From positions 1-58,813 of the forward strand of contig JAGCVI010000017.1 in NCBI GenBank assembly GCA_017962445.1: DNA of 58,813 bases. Reading direction: 5' to 3'. Positions 51,790 through 58,813 of this stretch are shown here, one piece after another (the stretch's first letter is position 1; every line of letters starts with the position of its first letter). Made by a program: the position numbers and the translations under genes. Under the pieces are notes generated by a model, which was not told where the DNA came from, made no database searches, and saw only the letters and a list, made by a program, of their open reading frames with translations. Source of the stretch: Bacteroidales bacterium. Its GTDB lineage: Bacteria; Bacteroidota; Bacteroidia; Bacteroidales; P3.

Positions 51790-52992
51790 ATGGAAATCTT
51801 ATCGAATAGAATACTCAACATGGCCGAGTCCGAAACACTGGCCATGACCGCCAAGGCCCGCGAGCTCAAAGCCCAGGGCAAGGATGTTATCAGTCTCAGC
51901 ATCGGCGAGCCTGATTTCAACACCCCTGAGGTTGTCAAGGATGCCGCCAAAAAAGCCATCGACGACAACTTCACCCACTATCCCCCTGTGCCGGGCTATC
52001 CCGACTTGCGCGAGGCCATCTGCACGAAGTTCAAACGCGACAACAACCTTGATTTCAAGCCTGAGCAGATTGTTGTCTCAACAGGTGCCAAGCAAAGCAT
52101 CTATCAGGTGGTGCAGTGCCTTGTCAATCCTGGCGACGAGGTGATTATCCCCACCCCCTTCTGGGTCAGCTATAAGGAGATTGTACGCGTTGCAGAGGGC
52201 AAGTGCGTCTACGTAAAAACCAAGCTTGAGAATGACTTCAAGGTCACTCCACAGCAATTGGAAGAGGCTATAACTCCTCGCACCAAGCTTATTATGTTTA
52301 GCAGCCCCTCCAATCCCACAGGCATGCTCTACACCAAGGACGAGTTGCGCGCCATTGCTGATGTCGTAGCAAAGCACGACAACGTTTTTGTTATGGCCGA
52401 CGAAATATACGAACATATCAATTTTGTTGGCGGCCACGAAAGTATTGCGCAGTTCGAGAATGTCCGCGACCGTGTCATCACTGTCAACGGTGTTGCCAAG
52501 GGTTTTGCCATGACAGGCTGGCGTATCGGTTTCATCGCTGCCCCGACGGTCATCGCCAAGGCTTGCAACAAGTTGCAGGGCCAGGTTACCTCGGCCACCT
52601 GCTCCATAGCCCAAAAAGCCACGGTATGTGCCATGCTTTTAGATCCTAAGAGCAGCAAAGACATCATTGACATGCGCAACATCTTCATGCAGCGTCGCGA
52701 CATGGTCTACAAGCTGTTGTGCGACATCCCCGGACTAAAAGTACGTCTGCCGCAGGGAGCATTCTATTTCTTCCCCGATGTTAGTTCCTACTATGGCAAG
52801 AGCCATGGCGAGTACAAGATCAACAACAGCACCGACCTTGCCATGTATCTGCTCAACGAGGCTAATGTGGCCACCGTCATGGGTTCTGCCTTCGGCGACG
52901 ACAGCTGCATCCGCCTCAGCTACGCAACCAGCGAGGACCTTCTTCGCGAGGCCCTGCGCCGCATAAAGGAAGCTTTGCTGAGGCTGAACTAA
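51790..52992 (+). CDS. Aspartate aminotransferase-type PLP enzyme (class I)
   Basis: 400 residues. Marks: ISLSIGEPDFNTPEVVKDAA, FTHYPPVPGYPDLREAI, STGAKQSIYQV, SSPSNPTGMLYTK with the conserved Asn, DEIYEHINF with the pyridine-binding Asp, and Schiff-base Lys in NGVAKGFAMTGWRIGF; the carboxylate-binding Arg lies in SCIRLSYATS. This is the subgroup Igamma type that uses aspartate or prephenate. ATG at 51790 (MEILSNRI) was chosen over the Met at 51754, which lies close to the -7 element. It is followed by a terminator. Confidence 0.94.
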   Translation: MEILSNRILNMAESETLAMTAKARELKAQGKDVISLSIGEPDFNTPEVVKDAAKKAIDDNFTHYPPVPGYPDLREAICTKFKRDNNLDFKPEQIVVSTGAKQSIYQVVQCLVNPGDEVIIPTPFWVSYKEIVRVAEGKCVYVKTKLENDFKVTPQQLEEAITPRTKLIMFSSPSNPTGMLYTKDELRAIADVVAKHDNVFVMADEIYEHINFVGGHESIAQFENVRDRVITVNGVAKGFAMTGWRIGFIAAPTVIAKACNKLQGQVTSATCSIAQKATVCAMLLDPKSSKDIIDMRNIFMQRRDMVYKLLCDIPGLKVRLPQGAFYFFPDVSSYYGKSHGEYKINNSTDLAMYLLNEANVATVMGSAFGDDSCIRLSYATSEDLLREALRRIKEALLRLN

Positions 52993-53012
52993 TACAAAGA
53001 AAGATAACTAAT

Positions 53013-53052
53013 CAAAAAAAACGAGAAGAGTTTTGCTCTTCTCGTTTTTTTG
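53013..53052. terminator. Terminator after aminotransferase gene
   Basis: ACGAGAAGAG, loop TTTTG, CTCTTCTCGT, flanked by an A-run and a T-run; works in both directions. Confidence 0.92.
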
Positions 53053-53079
53053 TTATGAAATGATAAGGGATTTAATATG

Positions 53080-53093
53080 TGATGTGTGATCTG
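53080..53093. repeat. Heptamer-period repeat, short
   Basis: TGATGTG and TGATCTG in succession, joined to mosaic repeat copy E. Confidence 0.45.
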
Positions 53094-53175
53094 TATTGTC
53101 CTGAGCGAAGCACTTAACTTCCATCGAAGATTAACTTCCCTTTTAACTTCCATCGAAGATTAACTCCCTTTTATT
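53090..53175 (-). repeat. Mosaic intergenic repeat, copy E (partial, reverse orientation)
   Basis: Contains TGTATTGTCCTGAGCGAAGC, then TTCCATCGAAGATTAACTTC and, 30 bases later, TTCCATCGAAGATTAACTCC. The TTCGGC and AATTAAAA modules are absent. Confidence 0.75.
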
Positions 53176-53214
53176 ACTTTTTTTTGAGCAAACCCTGCCG
53201 TAAGCGCTTTTCCC

Positions 53215-53228
53215 AGGTCACAGGTCAC
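53215..53228. repeat. Heptamer-period repeat, two units
   Basis: AGGTCAC twice in succession, ten bases before the end of the next gene. Confidence 0.45.
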
Positions 53229-53237
53229 ACCTCCCAT

Positions 53238-55148
53238 TTAAAAAAGTTTTACATGCTTATTGCCGTTCTGTATGTAGACACCGCGGAATTCAGAGGGGAC
53301 TTCTGTGCCGAGGTAGCGGCCGTCGATGGTGAAGACGCGCGGGTCATTGATATGCTGTTCAGCTTCTATGACTTCAATCCCTGTGGTGCCGCCGTTGCCG
53401 CTAACATAGCAGTTGCCGTCAAAATGAGCGATACCGTCGGTGATGCTGTTGCCATTGGAGAGCGTTGGGCTGCTGGGGGCAGAGATGACCAGTCTGCTTG
53501 AATTACCGCCGCCGGGACCACCGCCGGGACCGCCGGTGCTGATGGTGGGAGTAAGGAAAGCCACGGCATTGTCGCCGTAGGTTACAGTGTACCAAGTGTT
53601 GCTACTGACGGATGAAGACTGGATATAGGGTTGGTTGATGGAGCTGCCGTTTTCGATGCCTCCGACAGCAATGATGACACCGCCGTTGATGTAGACTTTC
53701 TTACCCTCCTCGCTGTTGGCATCGATGGCCAGCTCGGGAGTGCGTGAGCCTATGGCGTAAACCAGGCCTCCGTTGATGTAGAGGTTGCCGTTGGCGTCGA
53801 TGCCGTCGTTATTGTTGGAGCGTGAATAGATGTAGCCATCGGTGATGGTCATGTCCTGTGCCGAGTTGATGCCGTCGTCGTAGGTGTTGACATATATCTC
53901 GCCGCCATCAATATTGAGGTAGTTCTTGCTTTCGATACCCTCGCCATTGCGTCCGCTGGTAGTCACCTTGATATTGCCGCCGCTGATAACGATGCCGCCG
54001 CTGTAGGTGTAGCTGTTGCCGTTCTCTGTCTTGAGGCCGGCCTTGATGCCCTTGGGCGATGAGTAGTATTTGCTGTCGACGTGGTCGGTGTTGCCGGTAT
54101 AGTTGGTGTTTTCGGTCGTGCCGTTGTTGTAGTAGAGGTTGCCGCTGGTGGATACGGTGATGTCGCCATCGGTGATGGTGAGCACGCTGTCGCACTTCAT
54201 GCCCTTGCCACCCGAGCCCGTGCTGGTCAGGATTAGCGTGCCGCCGCAGATGTTCATGTTCCTGTCGGCGTTGAGGCCGCAGGCAGCCTTGGTCTCCAGG
54301 TCGTCAGTATCCCACATGCCTTTGCCGGTGGTGGTTACTGTGATGTCGCCGCCAGTGATGTTTATGTCGCCGGCACTCTTGATGCCTTTGGCGGCGATGG
54401 CGGCGCAGTTGACGGTGATGGTGCCGCCTTCGATGTAGATGTTTCCGCTGTCCTCGTCCTCATGGTCGGCGGTTTCGCCAGTCGACTCAGTGCCGTCGAG
54501 GTCGCACTGGATGCCGTCGTCGCCCGTGCCGCTGATATTGATGGTGCCGCTCTCCATCAGGAAATACTGGTTGCACGAGATGCCGTCGCCCACCGCCGAT
54601 GTCACGTTGATGGTGGCGTTCTTAAGGCTGATGTATTCGCCCGCTTTGATGGCATGTTTCACATTGCCTACGATGTTTAGAGTGCCTTGCTGTTTGAACT
54701 CGGCGTGTCCCTTCACGTAGAGGCAGCCCTTTTGCGAGCCGCTGGTGGCATCGACGATGGTGTTGGTAGTGCCGGTGATGACCTTCACATTGATGCGCTT
54801 GCCGTTCTGGATGTGTACGGCAGCGCCGCTGTAGACGGGTGTGGTGTTGGTCAGCGTGAGGCCGTTCAGTTCCACGGTGGTCTTGTATGAGCCCGACATA
54901 TAGAATTCGCCGTCGGAAGAGGTGCCGGTGAGGTTGTAGGTGATTTCAGTGGCAAGTTCGCTGCTCTGCGCAATGGAGACGTGTGCTCCCTGCCGGGTGA
55001 CGGTGATATACTGCGTGATGTTGTCGGCGACACTTACCGTCGCGGTAGTGTCGTTATATACCACTTCTACGGTGTTGTTGCTCTGTGCCTGTGCGATGGA
55101 TACCATTGAAGCGGCAAAAATCATGAAAAGGATACTTTTTTTCAGCAT
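53238..55148 (-). CDS. Exported beta-helical protein with DUF4353 (carbohydrate-binding-like) repeats
   Basis: 636 residues with a Sec signal peptide ending near AQAQ (residue 22). Residues about 90-500 are a regular series of short repeats of the type x-I-x-G-G-x-I-x-V-x-x-x-G (INISGTGDDGI, IYIEGGTITVNC, INITGGDITVTT, IVISGGNIKVTT, LNIDGGEIYVNT, LYINGGLVYAIG), which would fold as a right-handed beta helix, as in the family called carbohydrate-binding domain-containing DUF4353. A Gly/Pro linker (GGPGGGPGGGN) and a C-terminal region FTIDGRYLGTEVP ... GVYIQNG follow; the latter resembles a type IX sorting domain of the shorter form. Likely surface-exposed; ligand unknown. Confidence 0.85.
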   Translation of the reverse strand: MLKKSILFMIFAASMVSIAQAQSNNTVEVVYNDTTATVSVADNITQYITVTRQGAHVSIAQSSELATEITYNLTGTSSDGEFYMSGSYKTTVELNGLTLTNTTPVYSGAAVHIQNGKRINVKVITGTTNTIVDATSGSQKGCLYVKGHAEFKQQGTLNIVGNVKHAIKAGEYISLKNATINVTSAVGDGISCNQYFLMESGTINISGTGDDGIQCDLDGTESTGETADHEDEDSGNIYIEGGTITVNCAAIAAKGIKSAGDINITGGDITVTTTGKGMWDTDDLETKAACGLNADRNMNICGGTLILTSTGSGGKGMKCDSVLTITDGDITVSTSGNLYYNNGTTENTNYTGNTDHVDSKYYSSPKGIKAGLKTENGNSYTYSGGIVISGGNIKVTTSGRNGEGIESKNYLNIDGGEIYVNTYDDGINSAQDMTITDGYIYSRSNNNDGIDANGNLYINGGLVYAIGSRTPELAIDANSEEGKKVYINGGVIIAVGGIENGSSINQPYIQSSSVSSNTWYTVTYGDNAVAFLTPTISTGGPGGGPGGGNSSRLVISAPSSPTLSNGNSITDGIAHFDGNCYVSGNGGTTGIEVIEAEQHINDPRVFTIDGRYLGTEVPSEFRGVYIQNGNKHVKLF

Positions 55149-55383
55149 AATAGATTATTGTCCTAGGTTAATGTTTTCATAACGTGGAATATTGGATTTT
55201 ATTGTTGAATGGCGATGGGAAAATAAGGGGAATGGGAGATGAAAATGTGAAGGGAGCAGCCGGTGGCTGCTCCCGATAGCGAAGCGGAGAAAGCGACCCT
55301 TGCGGTCGCTGCGGCCTGCAGGGCCGCTCCGCCGATCCGAACACGGCGGGATTTACATAGTGTAACAGCAGTGTAGATGTAAA
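55149..55383. other. Structured intergenic region with tandem hairpins
   Basis: Four GC-rich hairpins in a row: GGGAGCAGCC/GGCTGCTCCC (55252-55274), AGCGACC/GGTCGCT (55292-55310), GCGGCC/GGCCGC (55311-55327) and CCGCCG/CGGCGG (55329-55349), then an imperfect pair GGGATTTACAT/ATGTAAAATCCC. It lies in the gap between two exported-protein genes and has no convincing open frame. It may be a structured RNA or a palindromic dispersed element. Confidence 0.7.
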
Positions 55384-55446
55384 ATCCCACATCCCTCATC
55401 ACCCATCACCCATCACTCATCCCACATCATACATCATACATCACTC
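55384..55446. repeat. Heptamer-period array, nine units
   Basis: ATCCCAC, ATCCCTC, ATCACCC, ATCACCC, ATCACTC, ATCCCAC, ATCATAC, ATCATAC, ATCACTC without gaps. The last unit runs over the stop codon of the minus-strand gene ending at 55441. Confidence 0.82.
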
Positions 55447-56991
55447 CACCACCAGTTTCTTCACTGCAGTGCCGTGGTTGGTGGCGATGCGGACGAGGTA
55501 GGTGCCAGGGTTGCAGTTTCCGATTCCGATTGTCGCAGTATCGCTGTTGGGATGCAGCTCTGTTATTGTGCGGCCCTGCATGTCTGTCAGCGTGAGCAGC
55601 AGGATGGGCTCGTCGGACGCCACCGTCACACTCTCCTTGGCGGGGTTGGGGGTGACTGTCAGCGAGGGATTGCCGTCGGGGCCGTCGATGGCGAGGACCT
55701 GTGCGAACATGGCCGTAAATGAGGTGTCTTGCGTCAGCGTGACGGTGCGCGGGTTGTTCCAGTCGCCGTCGTTCCACTGCTCGAAGGCGTAGGTGTCGCT
55801 GGAGGGTGTGGCCGATATGGACACGACAGAGTTCACAGGGTACGCCCCGTCGCCGCTGACGGTGCCCCAGTCGGGGTTGTTGGCTGCCAGCTGCACGCTG
55901 TACAGCTGGTCGCTGGATATAAAGTAAGCGATGAATGTGGTGTCGCGTGTCGACTGCACCACACGCGGGTTCTGGGTGCTGCCGTCGCTCCAGTGGCTGA
56001 ACAGGAATCCCGGGTTGGGCAGAGCCTGTATGGTGTCGAACCAGCCGTCGGGCAGCAGGCCGCCGCCACTGACGCCGCCCATCAAGAGGCTGTCGGAGAG
56101 CACGTCGATGTTGTACTTGTCAACTATGGCGAGGTAGTAGCCGAATGGATTTTCTGGATATGGGGAATGCCACACCTCAAAAGGAATGCCTTCAGGACAG
56201 AAACCTGTGTCAGTCATAAATACCGATCCACTATAGAACATTCTGAGCCATCCCTCTGAAGTATTGAAACATGTGGACCTGCTGCTTGGCACAATATCTG
56301 CATATATTGTGGGATAATATTCGTAGAAATGTGGAACTTGGGGATAAGTCGAACTATGCACATTGCTATTGTTCGTACCCATAAGGAAGAACACGGAGTC
56401 CACTAATACTGGTTTTTCGAAATAAGCCTCATAGACGTAGCAGTACTGGTAGTTTACAGTGTCGGTTAGGCCTTGGGAAATGGCCATGACGCGAGGTTCC
56501 AGATTGTCCCATCTGGCAGAATCGACAAGTACCAAGCTGTCGTCGAAATGATACATCCAATCTGCACCTTGAGTAAGCATCAGTATAGAATCAATGTGGG
56601 TTCTTTTGACCAACTGGTGTACACTGACATATTCCGGAAGTTTATTATTGCTGTGCCAGTAATATCCCGGGGCATCCATCATTACCAAAGCCGCTATACC
56701 TTTTATTTTGAGAGGCTGCCAGGCACGCTCGAATTTATAAATCTCATTGGCCACAGCCGGACAAATGTCAACATCAAAATCCTCATGGCGGGTGTGGTTT
56801 CCTACTTGGTAGTATCCATTAGTGGCGTATGTAGGGCATTCGTCATACCAATGTGTGTAATAATAATTTTTGTAACGGCCAGGAATGGTGTCCCCACTGG
56901 CTTGAGCAGTGTTGGAGAATACCGCCAGGAAACAAATGGACAAAAAAACGGGAACCTGTTTTTTCATAAACAATAATCTTTCTTTTTTCAT
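55441..56991 (-). CDS. Exported protein with InlB-like repeats and type IX sorting tail
   Basis: 516 residues. A Sec signal peptide ends near NTAQA. Residues about 20-320 are an unrecognised Tyr/Trp/His-rich domain; two divergent InlB B-repeat-like modules follow (SHWSDGSTQNPRVVQSTRDT and FEQWNDGDWNNPRTVTLTQD, each ending in a TxxFxAxF strand); and the last about 75 residues are a type A T9SS sorting domain (LTVTPNPAKESVTV, TLTDMQGRTI, YLVRIATNHGTAVKKLVVE). So it is probably carried across the outer membrane and anchored on the surface. ATG at 56991 overlaps the stop of the upstream gene by four bases; Met at 56967 is an alternative. Confidence 0.87.
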   Translation of the reverse strand: MKKERLLFMKKQVPVFLSICFLAVFSNTAQASGDTIPGRYKNYYYTHWYDECPTYATNGYYQVGNHTRHEDFDVDICPAVANEIYKFERAWQPLKIKGIAALVMMDAPGYYWHSNNKLPEYVSVHQLVKRTHIDSILMLTQGADWMYHFDDSLVLVDSARWDNLEPRVMAISQGLTDTVNYQYCYVYEAYFEKPVLVDSVFFLMGTNNSNVHSSTYPQVPHFYEYYPTIYADIVPSSRSTCFNTSEGWLRMFYSGSVFMTDTGFCPEGIPFEVWHSPYPENPFGYYLAIVDKYNIDVLSDSLLMGGVSGGGLLPDGWFDTIQALPNPGFLFSHWSDGSTQNPRVVQSTRDTTFIAYFISSDQLYSVQLAANNPDWGTVSGDGAYPVNSVVSISATPSSDTYAFEQWNDGDWNNPRTVTLTQDTSFTAMFAQVLAIDGPDGNPSLTVTPNPAKESVTVASDEPILLLTLTDMQGRTITELHPNSDTATIGIGNCNPGTYLVRIATNHGTAVKKLVVE

Positions 56992-58526
56992 TTTTCGCAT
57001 TGATTTGAAGGTTGGACAACGTATGTATTGAAAAAGAAATAATACATAGGGTAACTTACAAGATCGTTTGGAAATCTTTCCTTAATAAGATATTCACTTT
57101 CGTCGTTGTGGTGATCTATAGTGTTTTTGTCTAAATCATATTCCTCAACACCCAAACAGGTGTTATCGGAACCATATGTCGGCAGGATTCTTTGCTTAAG
57201 AATGAACGATGGGTTGGAGATGTTTTTTGTAACCCCGCTCCAAAAAAGATCCTCACTTCTGTACAATTCTCTTTTGCATGACGACTGTAGGATGATATTG
57301 GATGTGGAAAAAACATCAGTAGTATAGTTCTGCCCCCAGAATGTAACGTATGCCTTCATGGTCGAGTCGCCCAATTCTCCCATTATAGATGATGTTCTGT
57401 TGGAAAGAGGCAAAAACATTATATCACGAATGACATTATTCTTCTCGAGAAATGCACCGTCCAATAGGAACATGCTGGATGTGCTGCCAAAAGAAAATTT
57501 GAATGTGCTGATTCCCTTAACTTCATCGTTGATCGTACGGAACGATATGAATGCATTGTCGGAATTTGGTATACTGCACAACCTGATTGGAGACTCAAAA
57601 ACAGTCGTCGACGGATCTCCGTTTATTGTTATTGTGTTCATTTCAAGTTTGTATACCGTGGAGTTCAGCTGTCTTCCGCCAGGGTATAGGAATGTCTCTT
57701 TTTCACTGTTTCGAAGTATTACTTCGTTGTCGTTAGGAATGTACGAGGCAGTCACGGTATATGAATCCGTGCCGATAATATCTTCCATGATTTCAGTGTC
57801 GTTGAATCTTATATTGTTGTCCCATCGCACAGATCCTTGGAAGTCTGGGTAGAACTTTACCCTTGTGACGCATGATGGAGCGGGATTTCCTCTCGGTATC
57901 TTGGGCTCTCCGATTATGTCAAGCACGGCATTGTCATCAAAGGCTGACTGATTTGGATAATACGCTCCATGATATTCAGCATAGCATGTCATTTTGAAAA
58001 GCCTTTCGGTCTCTTCAACGTAACGAACTTTGGCTGACATCGTGTTGTTTGGGTTGAGAGCGTCGGACATGGAGAAAAAGCCTGCAAAACCGTTCAAAGT
58101 GTCGTCTATGATAAATATAGGAGGCTCATCTGGCAACGCATGTCCCTGTATTATCCCGAGAATGGTTCTCTTTGTCCCGCAGAAACAGCAGAAGTCTTCA
58201 CTTCCCATATTGTTCTGTTTTCTCAATGTTACGAATTGTATATCGTTCACCCTGTATCCGCCAGACATGTTGAAGAGATGCGTCATCGTGCCTGTGTTGA
58301 TGTTGTGCAGATAGAAATCGCAGCTTTGGGGAACGACGGTGTCAAGATAGAAAAGCAAAGTGTCGTATCCATAGGTCATCACTATGTTGTAGTTTTCATT
58401 GTAGTTCCTGATTATTGTAAATTCAGCCTTGTAATTGCTTTGCTGCATAAGGTTAATGTATGAATTCTGTGCTGACAATATAGAGGGAATCAATAACAAC
58501 AGCAATATTAATACTTTTAATTTCAT
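56988..58526 (-). CDS. Exported protein of unknown function
   Basis: 512 residues with a signal peptide (MKLKVLILLLLLIPSILSAQ). The mature protein is beta-rich with many Asn/Thr and a DFCCFCGTKR motif near residue 112. It has no T9SS tail, but is translated together with the following sorting-tail protein (four-base overlap), so the two may act as a pair at the cell surface. Family not recognised. Confidence 0.8.
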   Translation of the reverse strand: MKLKVLILLLLLIPSILSAQNSYINLMQQSNYKAEFTIIRNYNENYNIVMTYGYDTLLFYLDTVVPQSCDFYLHNINTGTMTHLFNMSGGYRVNDIQFVTLRKQNNMGSEDFCCFCGTKRTILGIIQGHALPDEPPIFIIDDTLNGFAGFFSMSDALNPNNTMSAKVRYVEETERLFKMTCYAEYHGAYYPNQSAFDDNAVLDIIGEPKIPRGNPAPSCVTRVKFYPDFQGSVRWDNNIRFNDTEIMEDIIGTDSYTVTASYIPNDNEVILRNSEKETFLYPGGRQLNSTVYKLEMNTITINGDPSTTVFESPIRLCSIPNSDNAFISFRTINDEVKGISTFKFSFGSTSSMFLLDGAFLEKNNVIRDIMFLPLSNRTSSIMGELGDSTMKAYVTFWGQNYTTDVFSTSNIILQSSCKRELYRSEDLFWSGVTKNISNPSFILKQRILPTYGSDNTCLGVEEYDLDKNTIDHHNDESEYLIKERFPNDLVSYPMYYFFFNTYVVQPSNQCEK

Positions 58527-58590
58527 TTTTTTTATTTTTTTGTTATTTTAAGTGTTTACAGGTTTTTGAAAACCCGTGTACATATAAGTC

Positions 58591-58813
58591 TTATTCTATC
58601 ACCAGTTTCTTGACGGCGGTGCCGTGGTTAGTGGCGATGCGGACGAGGTAGGTTGCGGAGGGCAGGGAGCGGGTGTCGAGGGTGGCGGAGATGCCGTCGG
58701 CCTTGACGCGGCTGACAAGCTGACCGGAGAGGGAGTAGACCTCAACCGTGCTGATGCGGAACGACGAGGCCACCTGCACCTGGTCGCTGGCGGGGTTGGG
58801 GAAGAGGAAGGTG
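58591..58813 (-). CDS. C-terminal part of a type IX secreted protein, cut by window edge
   Basis: Only the last 73 residues are visible. They form a type A T9SS sorting domain: FPNPASDQVQV, VEVYSLSGQLVSRV, LPSATYLVRIATNHGTAVKK, ending LVIE. The last 20 residues differ from those of the protein ending at 55441 at only one position (VVE/VIE). The frame runs on past the right edge without a start; a reading beginning with GTG at 58779 would be a false start. Confidence 0.88.
   Translation of the reverse strand, partial: TFLFPNPASDQVQVASSFRISTVEVYSLSGQLVSRVKADGISATLDTRSLPSATYLVRIATNHGTAVKKLVIE

Overview
This 58.8 kb window looks like chromosome from an uncultured Bacteroidota, most likely Bacteroidales. 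Evidence seen in the sequence: two proteins end in a type IX secretion sorting tail; several genes are preceded by the Bacteroidetes promoter form TTTG, 19-20 bases, then TAnnTTTG; genes have no obvious Shine-Dalgarno sequences; and many families (DUF4175, WbqC, the four-cysteine YbeY-like and LptF/G-like proteins, DUF4143 ATPase) are typical of the group. No phage, plasmid, transposase, rRNA or CRISPR array was seen.

Layout. 0.3-2.4 kb: an ECF sigma factor operon with a membrane anti-sigma candidate and two small exported proteins. 2.4-3.7 kb: a repeat-rich gap holding two identical tRNA-Lys(TTT) genes with their own promoter and terminator. 3.7-8 kb: a small WbqC operon, then mnmG, ybeY and an RsbW-like kinase; three parS-like sites bracket mnmG, suggesting an origin-proximal centromere. 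8-14 kb: a large membrane coiled-coil protein, an SDR and an AT-rich DUF4143 ATPase with palindromic upstream repeats. 14-27.6 kb: glmS; the operon U32 protease/hydroxylase, cutC, transglutaminase; aroB; a Cas4/AddB-like Fe-S nuclease; aspartate kinase; smpB; a GH78 alpha-rhamnosidase. 27.8-31.2 kb: a three-gene operon (alpha-oxoamine synthase, threonine/cysteate-synthase-like enzyme, SDR) that matches the logic of capnine sulfonolipid synthesis. 31.3-40.7 kb: dusB and a helical-repeat protein, cytidine deaminase, a PpiD-like foldase, a degenerate LytM protein, and dxr-rseP-LptF/G. 40.9-46.9 kb: a six-gene heterodisulfide-reductase-like operon (VOC protein, two HdrC-like proteins, a heme-b/Fe-S/CCG fusion, HdrB-like, HdrA-like). 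46.9-51.6 kb: recA, a small exported protein, bifunctional Rel and mazG on the minus strand. 51.8-58.8 kb: an aspartate aminotransferase and four exported proteins, two with clear type IX tails.

The most interesting systems are the Hdr-like electron-transfer operon in a bacterium with no sign of methanogenesis, and the probable sulfonolipid operon. The intergenic DNA is also unusual: a mosaic repeat occurs at five places, and short arrays with a strict seven-base period occur at eight places, one of them inside the aspartate kinase gene. Function assignments rest on motifs read by eye; no database search was possible.
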